From NCBI GenBank assembly GCA_014706295.1, contig JACSVZ010000042.1, positions 1-64,000 on the forward strand: a stretch of DNA of 64,000 nucleotides, written 5' to 3'. This stretch comes from Lycocorax pyrrhopterus obiensis (Eukaryota > Chordata > Aves > Passeriformes > Paradisaeidae). Each line of letters starts with the position of its first letter. Positions within the stretch are counted from its first letter, which is position 1. Shown here in pieces: positions 31,547 through 42,450 of this stretch. Both the position numbers and the translations under genes were made by a program. The notes under the pieces were generated by a model that saw only the letters and a program-made list of their open reading frames with translations, was not told the DNA's origin and did no database searches.

Positions 31547-32605
31547 CTCGGGAATTCCTGGGATGGCCCATCCCGGGGCTTTGCCGGCCACATCCCGACT
31601 CCCACCTGTCCCAGGGCATGAGGGATCGGCCCTCGTGGTAGGGACCCCCCCAAATCCCAGCCGGGGATCCCCGCAGGACTCCGGATCCGGGTTGGAGCGG
31701 GAACGGGGCCGGAGCTGGGGCCGTGCCAGGGAGCCCTGGCGCGGGCAGGAGCTGGCACTGGGACTGTGCCATCCCAGCCGAGGGCTGCAGCTGCCTTCCC
31801 CGCTGGATTCCTGCTGGAGCCCCTCGCTGGCAGCGCCGGGAGAGCCTCCCTGAGCGCTCCCTGCTGTTCCCATCATCCGGCTGCCCTCGGAACCCCCCAC
31901 AGATGAGCCCCTCTGGGCCTGGAGGAGCCGGACGCTGATGGTTCTCCCAGAGGGATGAGTTTTCCCGGCTGGAGGAGCTGGAAAAGCTGCCTGGCTGCTG
32001 CCCCCCTCCTCACTTGGGGGGGTTCCCACTCCCCGTTTCCCGCTGCCCAGCATGTGGCTGTCCCTGCATGTCGTGTCCTGGCTCCGGGCAGCGCTTCCCC
32101 CTCGGAGCTCGCCGCCTCCCGGGAGCCTCCGGGGCCATTCCCGAGCCTCTTGCTGCCCACCAGGGAGCCGGGGGCATTCCTACCTCAGGGACCGCTTGGG
32201 ACAGGGATCGCTCCGGCTGCTCCTTCACCCCCGGCGGGGGTCACCGGGCGCCCAGAGGGGCCAGCAGAGGGAGAGGTTGGATCAGTGGCGACTCGGGGGT
32301 TTGAAATGGCAGCGCCCTCCTTGCCAGGATCCGGGAGAGCCGAGCGCAGCCCCGCGGCTTTCCAGGATATTCCCAGCCAGGACAGGTCGCCGTGGGGGTC
32401 TCGGTGGTCCCCGTGCCAGGGCAGGACTGGGGGTAATTTTCCACACTGTCAGCGGGGTGGTGGGAGCTGTTTCCAAGTGCCCAAGGGGGGTTGTGGCGCC
32501 CAAGGAGAGTTTTCCTGGTCTTTTGCCTCTTTTTTTCTTTGCCTGATCCGCAGGATCCACTCGCGTGTGCCTCTCCCTGGAGCTGTAAGCGGTGTTTGGA
32601 ATAAA
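31547..32605 (+). terminator. LMAN2L: LMAN2L 3' UTR and poly(A) signal
   Basis: From the stop codon to AATAAA at 32600-32605 (tttggaataaacgttg), followed within 30 bases by the GT-rich gctgtgtgtgacgtgg. This is the first canonical signal after the stop. The arm homology leaves the window at 31990, so the left copy's 3' end is not visible. Confidence 0.65.
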
Positions 32606-32744
32606 CGTTGAGGGCTGTGTGTGACGTGGCCGCCGTGCTCCTTGTCACCGGGAGGCCTCTGGAAGGGCCATTCCCTCCCGAGATGGATCCCCTGCAGTTG
32701 GGGGCTGTGGCCTGGGATTGTGGGGCTCCCCAGAATCAGAATCC

Positions 32745-32840
32745 CGCAATGGTTTGGGGTGGAAGGGACCTTAAAGCCCCTCCAGTGCCACGGGCAGGGA
32801 CACCTTGCACCATGCCAGGGTGCTCCAAGGCCCATCCAGC
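32745..32840 (-). mobile_element. CR1 3' fragment
   Basis: Antisense CR1 end: gaatcagaatcccgcaatgg, then ggaagggaccttaaagcccc. Duplicated with its flank at about 40605-40712. Confidence 0.75.
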
Positions 32841-32933
32841 CCAGGGCGGGGGCTCTGTGATTTGTTTGCATCGCAAGCGACTCGCAGGGAAAGCAAAGAT
32901 CACTCAAGGCACTGGATGTGATTTTTGCCAACT

Positions 32934-33041
32934 TTATTTTGTTTTATTATTACCTTTACCTTTTATTATTACCTTTACCTTTACCTTCTCCTCGAACCTC
33001 CTCCATCCATGGAGGAGCCGGATTCTCTCGGTTGTCTCCAT
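32934..33041 (-). CDS. Minigene ORF A, 35-residue basic peptide (hypothetical)
   Basis: Predicted transcript: exon 1 33135-33283 (149 bp, no ATG), intron 33051-33134 (84 bp, G|GTAAGTAC to CCCCACAG), and exon 2 from 33050. The first ATG is 9 bases into exon 2 in a strong context (A at -3, G at +4). The peptide starts METTERIRLLHGWRRF and ends in a Lys/Val/Gly-rich tail finishing NNKTK. The TAA stop lies inside AATAAA (32938-32933), so the 3' UTR would be minimal. I recognise no family. The tail derives from a GGTAAA/AATAAT triplet-periodic repeat, so an open frame could be partly fortuitous. A longer or non-coding transcript is the alternative. Confidence 0.35.
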   Translation of the reverse strand: METTERIRLLHGWRRFEEKVKVKVIIKGKGNNKTK

Positions 33042-33282
33042 CCTCACCTCCTGTGGGGAATGAGGGGGCCAGGTCATCCCCGTTCTCCTCCCCTTACTGA
33101 GGGGGGGTCCCGCGCCGTCGCCGTTCGTACTTACCCTAGTGGGGGGCTGGGGCGGGCTCCGTGGAGCGGAGTAATCTCTGGTGGGGCCTCCGCACCCTTC
33201 GTTGGCGGCCGGAGCGCGGAGCTCCGCGGGTCTCCAGGGCCGCTCCTCTCCGCCGCTGCCGCCTCCGCGCCGGGTCCCGAAC

Positions 33283-33457
33283 TGAGCCCCAGCCGCCCCC
33301 GGGCCGCCTTATATAGCCAGACTAAGCCCCGCCCCCTGTGCGGCAGCCAATGGGAATCGAGTGCCAAGGTTCCACATTGTGAGGACATAATGAGGGGCGG
33401 GGCCACAACGCAGCCGAGCGATCTGATTGGTCGAGAAACTGAGGTTCTATGACATCA
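33283..33457 (-). promoter_or_regulatory. Minigene promoter, unit A
   Basis: Read on -: CRE variant TGATGTCA (33457-33450), inverted CCAAT (33430-33426), GC box (33402-33394), ATTGG (33351-33347), a second GC box, TATATAA (33315-33309) and initiator CTCAGTTC with A at 33283, 32 bp below the TATA box. This is textbook pol II spacing. Confidence 0.75.
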
Positions 33458-34394
33458 CACCCCCGGCTTTTACAAAAAAAGCTCAGGAAAAATCAAACCC
33501 TAGAAAATAAAAGAATTCCATAAAAACTGCCCCCGGTGTGCGGCATTCAGCAGCGGCCGCTCTTTACTGGGGCCGGGGGCACGAGGGGATTTCCCCTCCG
33601 GAACATCCGGCACGCCCAGCGCACCAAAGCTCCTGTTCACACGCCGGGCTTTGGATTCTTTTCGATTTCTACCATTCCATCCAACCCTGCCCTTAATTCC
33701 CCGCCGGACGCAGCAAAGAACGGCTGCAGAGCTCCGACAGCCCTCGGCTCTGCACTGCTGATCCGGAAGCCCTGGGGGAGCTCGGCCCGTGTTAGCTGCA
33801 CCTTCTGCCCGGGCTTTGGCTTCCCCCAGCCCAAAGCAAACCATTCCCGGGGCTGGCTCAGGAGGTGTCCCAGGACAAGGCAGCCCTGAGGTGCACTACG
33901 CATCACCGCGCGCTGCACCTCAGCCCGGTTCAGCTGGCGCGTGGCCGTGGTTCCGCTTTTCCCGTTTGCAGATCGTTATCCGGACGTGGCCCCGTGACGA
34001 AGGCAGCTGTGACCGTGGTTAGGTTTGTGGGATGGGGCATTTGGGAGAGGTGTTCAATGCCCGTAAATCCCTTCTGGAATCTGTTTGTGCGCCGCTGTCA
34101 CAGCCCAGGCTCCTCTCTTTGGGGGTACACCGAGAACGCTCCCTCTTTTTGGGGAGGAGCACAGGGGGGTGTTTTCCCCTTCACCCCCTTCCCACCGGAG
34201 CCTCCCACAACAGCTTTGGAAGGGTTTCCATTCCCTCTGGATGCTGAACGCACCCCGCTCCTGCTGTTGGCTCTGCTGCGTTTATTCCACACGCTCCGCT
34301 CAGCGCCTGCAGGCAGGGCGAGGGTGCCTGGGGGAGCGACCCCGAGATCCGCCCCAGAGAGCAGGGACAGCACGCAGGGAACGGCCCCAGGGGA

Positions 34395-34765
34395 CAGGGA
34401 CACTGCCCAGACACTGTCCTAAGAGCCAGGGACACTGCCCAGAGCCCTGTCCCAAGGGTTGGGGACACTGCCCAGACACTGTCCTAAGAGCCAGGGACAC
34501 TGCCCAGAGCCCTGTCCTAAGAGCCAGGGACACTGCCCAGAGCTCTGTCCCAAGGGTTGGGGACACTGCCCAGAGCCCTGTCCCAAGTTTTGGGGACACA
34601 TCCCAGAGCCCTGTCCCAAGGGCTGGGGACACATCCCAGAGCCCTGTCCCAAGGGTTGTGGGGGCACTGCCCAGAGCCCTGTCCCAAGGCCTGGGGGACA
34701 CTGCCCAGAGCCTGTCCCAAGGTTTGGGGGGACACTGCCCAGAGCCCTGTCCCTGGGCAGAGCAG
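34395..34765. repeat. Minisatellite in unit A, 33-37 bp
   Basis: About ten units with ggacactgcccagagccctg and tcccaagggttgg. The counterpart in unit B (37370-37775) has a different order and number of variants, so it has evolved since the units duplicated. Confidence 0.9.
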
Positions 34766-35919
34766 GAAGGATAAACCCAAGGGGCTCAGTCCGGCTGGGG
34801 ACGATGGGGAACCCTCACATCCAGCAGAGGAGAAAGAAAACATCCCAGAATCCTTACTGGGAGTGGCTTCTAGCAAGGGGTGAGAGAGAAGAAAGGCAGG
34901 GAGTGCCTGGAGGAGCATCATCGTGAGATGCCCTGGGAAACCACAGAGGGAGGGATCCACCGCCTGAGAGAAAGGGCAGCGCTGGAGACGCTCCCCGGGA
35001 GCGAGGGGCGAGGCAACATCGACCCCGACGGGCTCGTGGGCACCCCGGAGACGCTGTGGAGGCTGGCGGTGGCTGCGGGTTCGGGAATTGGGGCTGGGGT
35101 GGGGGTCAGGGCTGGGCTTTGGGTTAGAGGTTGTAATTTTTTATAACCACAGCTCTTTCGCAAGGCAAGGGCTGGCAGAGCCCCCTCTGGGGGTCCCTAT
35201 CCCAATTCTGGGGAGCCCAGGCCCATGGGGAGGGGTCTCTGGGGGTCCCAGCCCCATTTCTGGGCTGCAAATCGCCCCTTCCTTTCCAATTCCCCTTTCC
35301 ATTTCCCATGAATTCCACAGAATTCCGTGGGATACCAGTGCCAGGCAATGGAACCTCACGGAGCCGAGGCCATTGTGACACAGCAGGGCCTCGTGGAACC
35401 CAGGGCAGCGTTGTCACCCAAGGGAACCTCACGGAGCCGAGCGCCCATTGTGACAGCGCGGGGCCTCGTGACAGCAAATATCAGCCAGGGCATTCCAGGC
35501 GCTGTTGAGTTTGATTTCTGCCAGTTTTATCGTGTTCAGGGGCCCGGGGGATGCTCCAGGGGCCTCCGTCCCTCTCGCCCCGGGAAATGCGAGCGGGGGG
35601 CTGGGGGCCAGGGGCTCTCTGTCCCTCTCAGCCCTGCGGTGACCGCCCCGAGCATCCCCCGGCGTGACACGGACAGAGACCCCCCCAGCCCCCATCGTTC
35701 CCCGACACGAGAGGCCTCAAGACCCCCCAGGACTCCCCAGGACGGAGAGGGACGGAGACAGCCCCGGGCCATCCGCGCTCCTCGCCCCGCCTGAGGGCCG
35801 GGGGGCTCCGTCCTCCTCTCCCAGGCCGAGGGCGGGGCCTTTGTGATTTGTTTGCATCGCAAGCGACTCGCAGGGAAAGCAAAGATCACTCAAGGCACTG
35901 GATGTGACTTTTGCCAACT

Positions 35920-36018
35920 TTATTTTGTTTTATTATTACCTTTACCTTTTATTACCTTTACCTTCTCCTCGAACCTCCTCCATCCATGGAGGAGCCGGAT
36001 TCTCTCGGTCGTCTCCAT
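35920..36018 (-). CDS. Minigene ORF B, 32 residues (hypothetical)
   Basis: Exon 1 36112-36260 (149 bp), intron 36028-36111 (84 bp). Same start METTERIRLLHGWRRF. It is three residues shorter through a 9-base in-frame deletion in the tail. It carries a silent change in codon 3 (ACA to ACG) and GAAGTGAGG for GAGGTGAGG before the ATG. Confidence 0.35.
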   Translation of the reverse strand: METTERIRLLHGWRRFEEKVKVIKGKGNNKTK

Positions 36019-36259
36019 CCTCACTTCCTGTGGGGAATGAGGGGGCCAGGTCATCCCCGTTCTCCTCCCCTTACTGAGGGGGGGTCCCGCGCCGTCGCCG
36101 TTCGTACTTACCCTAGTGGGGGGCTGGGGTGGGCTCCGTGGAGCGGAGTAATCTCTGGTGGGGCCTCCGCACCCTTCGTTGGCGGCCGGAGCGCGGAGCT
36201 CCGCGGGTCTCCAGGGCCGCTCCTCTCCGCCGCTGCCGCCTCCGCGCCGGGTCCCGAAC

Positions 36260-36433
36260 TGAGCCCCAGCACCCCCGGGCCGCCTTATATAGCCAGACTA
36301 AGCCCCGCCCCCTGTGCGGCAGCCAATGGGAATCGAGTGCCAAGGTTCCACATTGTGAGGACATAATGAGGGGCGGGGCCACAACGCAGCCGAGCGATCT
36401 GATTGGTCGAGAAACTGAGGTTCTATGACATCA
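36260..36433 (-). promoter_or_regulatory. Minigene promoter, unit B
   Basis: Same element order as unit A: TGATGTCA (36433-36426), two CCAAT, GC boxes, TATATAA (36291-36285), initiator A at 36260. Confidence 0.75.
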
Positions 36434-37369
36434 CACCCCCGGCTTTTACAAAAAAACCTCAGGAAAAATCAAACCCTATAAAATAAAAGAATTCAATAAA
36501 AACTGCCCCCGGTGTGCGGCATTCAGCAGCGGCCGCTCTTTATTGGGGCCGGGGGCACGAGGGGATTTCCCCTCCGGAACATCCGGCACGCCCAGCGCAC
36601 CAAAGCTCCTGTTCACACGCCGGGCTTTGGATTCTTTTCGATTTCTACCATTCCATCCAACCCTGCCCTTAATTCCCCGCCGGACGCAGCAAAGAACGGC
36701 TGCAGAGCTCCGACAGCCCTCGGCTCTGCACTGCTGATCCGGAAGCCCCGGGGGAGCTCGGCCCGTGTCAGCTGCACCTTCTGCCCGGGCTTTGGCTTCC
36801 CCCAGCCCAAAGCAAACCATTCCCGGGGCTGGCTCAGGAGGTGTCCCAGGACAAGGCAGCCCTGAGGTGCACTACGCATCACCGCGCGCTGCACCTCAGC
36901 CCGGTTCAGCTGGCGCGTGGCCGTGGTTCCGCTTTTCCCGTTTGCAGATCGTTATCCGGACGTGGCCCCGTGACGAAGGCAGCTGTGACCGTGGTTAGGT
37001 TTGTGGGATGGGGCATTTGGGAGAGGTGTTCAATGCCCGTAAATCCCTTCTGGAATCTGTTTGTGCGCCGCTGTCACAGCCCAGGCTCCTCTCTTTGGGG
37101 GTACACCGAGAACGCTCCCTCTTTTTGGGGAGGAGCACAGGGGGGTGTTTTCCCCTTCACCCCCTTCCCACCGGAGCCTCCCACAACAGCTTTGGAAGGG
37201 TTTCCATTCCCTCTGGATGCTGAACGCACCCCGCTCCTGCTGTTGGCTCTGCTGCGTTTATTCCACACGCTCCGCTCAGCGCCTGCAGGCAGGGCGAGGG
37301 TGCCTGGGGGAGCGACCCCGAGATCCACCCCAGAGAGCAGGGACAGCACGCAGGGAACGGCCCCAGGGG

Positions 37370-37775
37370 ACAGGGACACTGCCCAGACACTGTCCTAAGA
37401 GCCAGGGACACTGCCCAGAGCCTGTCCCAAGGGTTGGGGACACTGCCCAGAGCCCTGTCCCAAGGGTTGGGGACACTGCCCAGAGTCCTGTCCCAAGGTT
37501 TGGGGGGACACTGCCCAGAGCCTGTCCCAAGGGTTGTGGGGGCACTGCCCAGAGCCCTGTCCCAAGGGTTCGGGGACACTGCCCAGAGCTCTGTCCCAAG
37601 GCCTGGGGAACACTGCCCAGAGCCCTGTCCCAAGGTTTGGGGGGACACTACCCAGAGCCTGTCCCAAGGGTTGGGGACACTGCCCAGAACCCTGTCCCAA
37701 GGCTTGGGGGGACACTGCCCAGAGCCCTGTCCCAAGGTTTGGGGGGACACTGCCCAGAGCCCTGTCCCTGGGCAG
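37370..37775. repeat. Minisatellite in unit B, 33-37 bp
   Basis: Same unit as 34395-34765, about eleven copies with more ggtttggggggacactg variants. Absent from units C, D and E. Confidence 0.9.
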
Positions 37776-38934
37776 AGCAGGAAGGATAAACCCAAGGGGC
37801 TCAGTCCGGCTGGGGACGATGGGGAACCCTCACATCCAGCAGAGGAGAAAGAAAACATCCCAGAATCCTTACTGGGAGTGGCTTCTAGCAAGGGGTGAGA
37901 GAGAAGAAAGGCAGGGAGAGCCTGGAGGAGCATCATCGTGAGATGCCCTGGGAGACCACAGAGGGAGGGATCCACCGCCTGAGAGAAAGGGCAGCGCTGG
38001 AGACGCTCCCCGGGAGCGAGGGGCGAGGCAACATCGACCCCGACGGGCTCGTGGGCACCCCGGAGACGCTGTGGAGGCTGGCGGTGGCTGCGGGTTCGGG
38101 AATTGGGGCTGGGGTGGGGGTCAGGGCTGGGCTTTGGGTTAGAGGTTGTAATTTTTTATAACCACAGCTCTTTCGCAAGGCAAGGGCTGGCAGAGCCCCC
38201 TCTGGGGGTCCCTATCCCAATTCTGGGGGGCCCAGGCCCATGGGGAGGGGTCTCTGGGAGTCCCAGCCCCATTTCTGGGCTGCAAATCACTCCTTCCTTC
38301 CCAATTCCCGTTTCCATTCCCCATGAATTCCACAGAATCCCGTGGGATACCAGTGCCAGGCAATGGAACCTCACGGAGCCGAGGCCATTGTGACACAGCA
38401 GGGCCTCGTGGAACCCAGGGCAGCGTTGTCACCCAAGGGAACCTCACGGAGCCGAGCGCCCATTGTGACAGCGCGGGGCCTCGTGACAGCAAATATCAGC
38501 CAGGGCATTCCAGGCGCTCTTGAGTTTGATTTCTGCCAGTTTTATCGTGTTCAGGGGCCCGGGGGATGCTCCAGGGGTCTCCGTCCCTCTCGCCCCGGGA
38601 AATGCGAGCGGGGGGCTGGGGGCCAGGGGGTCTCTGTCCCTCTCAGCCCTGCGGTGACCGCCCCGAGCATCCCCCGGCGTGACACGGACAGAGACCCCCC
38701 CAGCCCCCATCGTTCCCCGACACGAGAGGCTTCAAGACCCCCCAGGACCCCCCAGGACGGAGAGGGACGGAGACAGCCCCGGGCCATCCGCGCTCCTCGC
38801 CCCGCCTGAGGGCCGGGGGGCTCCGTCCTCCTCTCCCAGGCCGAGGGCGGGGCCTTTGTGATTTGTTTGCATCGCAAGCGACTCGCAGGGAAAGCAAAGA
38901 TCACTCAAGGCACTGGATGTGATTTTTGCCTACT

Positions 38935-39042
38935 TTATTTTGTTTTATTATTACCTTTACCTTTTATTATTACCTTTACCTTTACCTTCTCCTCGAACCT
39001 CCTCCATCCATGGAGGAGCCGGATTCTCTCGGTCGTCTCCAT
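38935..39042 (-). CDS. Minigene ORF C, 35 residues (hypothetical)
   Basis: Exon 1 39137-39285 (149 bp), intron 39052-39136 (85 bp). The peptide is the same as from unit A. The minigene is complete although the rest of unit C is rearranged. Confidence 0.35.
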   Translation of the reverse strand: METTERIRLLHGWRRFEEKVKVKVIIKGKGNNKTK

Positions 39043-39284
39043 CCTCACCTCCTGTGGGGAATGAGGGGGCCAGGTCATCCCCGTTCTCCTCCCCTTACTG
39101 AGAGCGGGGTCCCGCGCCGTCGCCGTTCGTACTTACCCTAGTGGGGGGCTGGGGCGGGCTCCGTGGAGCGGAGTAATCTCTGGTGGGGCCTCCGCACCCT
39201 TCGTTGGCGGCCGGAGCGCGGAGCTCCGCGGGTCTCCAGGGCCGCTCCTCTCCGCCGCTGCCGCCTCCGCGCCGGGTCCCGAAC

Positions 39285-39459
39285 TGAGCCCCAGCCGCCC
39301 CCGGGCCGCCTTATATAGCCAGACTAAGCCCCGCCCCCTGTGCGGCAGCCAATGGGAATCGAGTGCCAAGGTTCCACATTGTGAGGACATAATGAGGGGC
39401 GGGGCCACAACGCAGCCGAGCGATCTGATTGGTCGAGAAACTGAGGTTCTATGACATCA
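39285..39459 (-). promoter_or_regulatory. Minigene promoter, unit C
   Basis: TGATGTCA (39459-39452), CCAAT pair, GC boxes, TATATAA (39317-39311), initiator A at 39285. Confidence 0.75.
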
Positions 39460-40319
39460 CACCCCCGGCTTTTACAAAAAAAGCTCAGGAAAAATAAAAC
39501 CCTAGAAAATAAAAGAATTCAATAAAAACTGCCCCCGGTGTGCGGCATTCAGCAGCGGCCGCTCTTTACTGGGGCCGGGGGCACGAGGGGATTTCCCCTC
39601 CGGAACATCCGGCACGCCCAGCGCACCAAAGCTCCTGTTCACACGCCGGGCTTTGGATTCTTTTCGATTTCTACCATTCCATCCAACCCTGCCCTTAATT
39701 CCCTGCATGGCAACATCGACCCCGACGGGCTCATGGGCACCCCGGAGACGCTGCGGAGGCTGGCGGTGGCTGCGGGTTGGGGAAAGGGCTGGGGGGTGGT
39801 CAGGGTTAAATGTGGGATTTGGTTTGGGATGGGGCTGGAATTGAGGCTGGGGTGGGGGTTAGAGTTGGGAGTTGGGGCCGGGTTTGAGGTCAGGGTTAAA
39901 CATGGGATTTGGTTCAGGGCTGCGGGTTTGGGAAGAGGCTGGAATTGGGGCTGGGGTGGGGGTCAGGGCTGGGCTTTGGGTTAGAGGTTGTAATTTTTTA
40001 TAATCGCAGCTCTTTCGCAAGGCAAGGGCTGGCAGAGCCAGAGGGAGGGGTCTCTGGGGGTCCCAGCCCCAAATCTGGGGTGCCCAGGCCCATGGGGAGG
40101 GGTCTCTGGGGTCCCAGCCCCAAATATGGGGTGCAAATCGCCCCTTCCTTTCCAATTCCCCTTTCCATTTCCCATGAATTCCACAGAATCCCGTGGGATA
40201 CCAGTGCCGGGCAATGGAACCTCACGGAGCCGAGGCCATTGTGACACAGCAGGGCCTCGTGGAACCCAGGGCAGCGTTGTCACCCAAGGGAACCTCACGG
40301 AGCCGAGCGCCCATTGTGA

Positions 40320-40714
40320 CAGCGCGGGGTGGTGGGAGCTGTTTCCAAGTGCCCAAGGGGGGTTGTGGCGCCCAAGGAGAGTTTTCCTGGTCTTTTGCCT
40401 CTTTTTTTCTTTGCCTGATCCGCAGGATCCACTCGCGTGTGCCTCTCCCTGGAGCTGTAAGCGGTGTTTGGAATAAACGTTGAGGGCTGTGTGTGACGTG
40501 GCCGCCGTGCTCCTTGTCACCGGGAGGCCTCTGGAAGGGCCATTCCCTCCCGAGATGGATCCCCTGCAGTTGGGGGCTGTGGCCTGGGATTGTGGGGCTC
40601 CCCAGAATCAGAATCCCGCAATGGTTTGGGGTGGAAGGGACCTTAAAGCCCCTCCAGTGCCACGGGCAGGGACACCTTGCACCATGCCAGGGTGCTCCAA
40701 GGCCCATCCAGCCC
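40320..40714 (+). repeat. Duplicated LMAN2L 3' flank
   Basis: Near-identical copy of 32449-32842, including the AATAAA (about 40471-40476) and the CR1 fragment. As in the original, it is followed directly by a macrosatellite unit. So the segment LMAN2L 3' end plus unit start was copied together. Confidence 0.9.
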
Positions 40715-42022
40715 AGGGCGGGGGCTCTGTGATTGGTTTGCATCGCAAGCGACTCGCAGGGAAAGCAAAGATCACTCAAGGCACTGGATGTGATTTTTGC
40801 CAATTTTATTTTGTTTTGCCAATTTGTTTTTGCCAATTTTATTTTGTTTTACCTTTTATTTACCTTTATTTTGGCCTTACCTTTGGCGGGCTGCGGGTGG
40901 TGTCCGACCCCCTCCGATTTGGGGGGGCCGGCGCTGTCCCTCGGCGCCCCGGCGCTGCTCAGTCCCTACCTTTGCCGAGCCGGGGTTGCCGTCCCTCGTC
41001 GCCCCGGCGCTGCTCAGTCCCTACCTTTGCCGAGCCGGGGTTGCCGTCCCTCGGTGCCCCGGCGCTGCTCAGTCCCTACCTTTGCCGAGCCGGGGTTGCT
41101 GTCCCTCGGTGCCCCGGCGCTGCTCGCTCCCTACCTTTGCCGAGCCGGGGGTGGTGTCGCTCCCGCTCCCATTTGGAGCGGCCGGCGCGGGCTCCGTCCC
41201 CCTCCGATTTGGGGGGGCCGGCGCAGGTGCCCGAGAAGGGCGGCGGCGAGAAAAGGCGCATGGGCGGCGAGAAGCGGCGCAGCGGCGCATCCCAGCTCCC
41301 TCCCGGCCACCCCCACACCCCCGCCCCGCCCCGGGGCTCCAGGGCCGCGGCGCTGAGGGCCGGGCCGCTCCCGGGGCTGCGGCCTCGGCGGCTCCGCTCC
41401 GCTCCTCCGGCTCCGCTCCGGCTCCGCTCCCGCTCCGCAACTGAGCCCCAGCGCCCCCCCGGCCGCCTTATATAGCCAGACTAAGGCCCGCCCCCTGTGC
41501 AGCAGCCAATGGGAGTCGAGTGCCAAGGTTCCACATTGTGGGGACACAGTGAGGGGCGGGGCCAGAACGCAGCAGAGCGATCTGATTGGTCGAGAAACTG
41601 AGGTTCAGTGACATCACACCCCCGGCTTTTACAAAAACCTCAGGAAAAGTAAAACTCTATAAAATAAAAGAATTCAATAAAAACTGCCCCCGCTGTGCGG
41701 CATTCAGCAGCGGCCGCTCTTTATTGTGTTCAGGGGCCCGGGGGATGCTCCAGGGGCCTCCGTCCCTCTCGCCCCGGGAAATGCGAGCGGGGGGCTGGGG
41801 GCCAGGGGCTCTCTGTCCCTCTCAGCCCTGCGGTGACCGCCCCGAGCATCCCCCGGCGTGACACGGACAGAGACCCCCCCAACCCCCATCGTTCCCCGAC
41901 ACGAGAGGCCTCAAGACCCCCCAGGACTCCCCAGGACGGAGAGGGACGGAGACAGCCCCGGGCCATCCGCGCTCCTCGCCCCGCCTGAGGGCCGGGGGGC
42001 TCCGTCCTCCTCTCCCAGGCCG
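40715..42022 (-). repeat. Macrosatellite unit D (divergent gene body)
   Basis: The promoter and the start of the unit are retained, but the transcribed part is different: a 56 bp tandem (about 40940-41155, core ccctacctttgccgagccgg, four copies) and GC-rich sequence replace exon 1 and exon 2. After the promoter it jumps at about 41727 (ccgctcttta to ttgtgttcag) to the last GC-rich block, deleting about 2 kb. Confidence 0.85.
41442..41616 (-). promoter_or_regulatory. Promoter of unit D
   Basis: The same elements are preserved (TGATGTCA at 41616-41609, CCAAT boxes, TATATAA 41474-41468, initiator A at 41442), but they lead into unrelated sequence. There a 123-codon Arg/Pro/Ala-rich frame (41069-41440) is open; I do not trust it as a gene given its composition. 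The lysine-rich frame AKGKAKIKVNKR survives near 40860-40900. Confidence 0.6.
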
Positions 42023-42113
42023 AGGGCGGGGCCTTTGTGATTCGTTTGCATCGCAAGCGACTCGCAGGGAAAGCAAAGATCACTCAAGGCACTGGATGTG
42101 ATTTTTGCCAACT

Positions 42114-42209
42114 TTATTTTGTTTTACCTTTTATTATTACCTTTACCTTTACCTTGTCCTCGAACCTCCTCCATCCATGGAGGAGCCGGATTCTCTCGGT
42201 CGTCTCCAT
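42114..42209 (-). CDS. Minigene ORF E, 31 residues (hypothetical)
   Basis: Exon 1 42303-42451 (149 bp), intron 42219-42302 (84 bp). One replacement, FEEK to FEDK, and a 12-base in-frame loss in the tail relative to unit A. The stop again lies inside AATAAA. Confidence 0.33.
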   Translation of the reverse strand: METTERIRLLHGWRRFEDKVKVKVIIKGKTK

Positions 42210-42450
42210 CCTCACCTCCTGTGGGGAATGAGGGGGCCAGGTCATCCCCGTTCTCCTCCCCTTACTGAGGGGGGGTCCCGCGCCGTCGCCGTTCGTACTT
42301 ACCCTAGTGGGGGGCTGGGGTGGGCTCCGTGGAGCGGAGTAATCTCTGGTGGGGCCTCCGCACCCTTCGTTGGCGGCCGGAGCGCGGAGCTCCGCGGGTC
42401 TCCAGGGCCGCTCCTCTCCGCCGCTGCCGCCTCCGCGCCGGGTCCCGAAC

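Larger units (their letters stand above)
32843..35828 (-). repeat. Macrosatellite unit A (full, about 3 kb)
   Basis: First of five tandem units between LMAN2L and FER1L5. Order: minigene exon 2, intron, exon 1 and promoter (32930-33460, - strand); a unique block (33480-34390); a minisatellite (34395-34765); a block with the motif ggcaacatcgaccccgacgg (34880-35130); TTTTTATAA near 35140; a block with two near-identical segments around cctcacggagccgag (35365, 35430); and a final GC-rich block. Nearly identical to unit B. Confidence 0.9.
35829..38843 (-). repeat. Macrosatellite unit B (full, about 3 kb)
   Basis: Same content and order as unit A, offset by 2.99 kb. It differs by scattered substitutions, a 9-base deletion in the minigene ORF and a differently ordered minisatellite (37370-37775). 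Confidence 0.9.
38844..40319 (-). repeat. Macrosatellite unit C (internal deletion, chimeric end)
   Basis: Matches A and B to about 39703 (ccttaattcc), then jumps to the ggcaacatcgaccccgacgg block, deleting about 1.3 kb including the minisatellite. It then carries extra ggttaaa/gggtttgggat-rich sequence. It ends at 40319, where it fuses to a copy of the LMAN2L 3' flank at a shared cagcg. Confidence 0.85.

Noticed and set aside
33283..33457. snRNA or histone promoter
   Set aside because: TATA and CCAAT boxes are present, but there is no snRNA-like transcript, and the predicted product is spliced with a poly(A) signal, unlike histone genes.
33637..33918. 93-codon - strand frame in macrosatellite units A and B (also 36613-36894)
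   Set aside because: Conserved between the two units only as far as the DNA is; no promoter or splice context and no family recognised. It could be an unrecognised remnant, but I cannot support a gene.
34880..35146. 88-codon + frame in units A and B (also 37895-38161)
   Set aside because: Lies in duplicated DNA, runs into simple repeat at its end and is destroyed in unit C by deletion.
40320..40714. A second LMAN2L gene end implying another LMAN2L copy
   Set aside because: Only 395 bp of 3' flank is duplicated; no coding exon precedes it.
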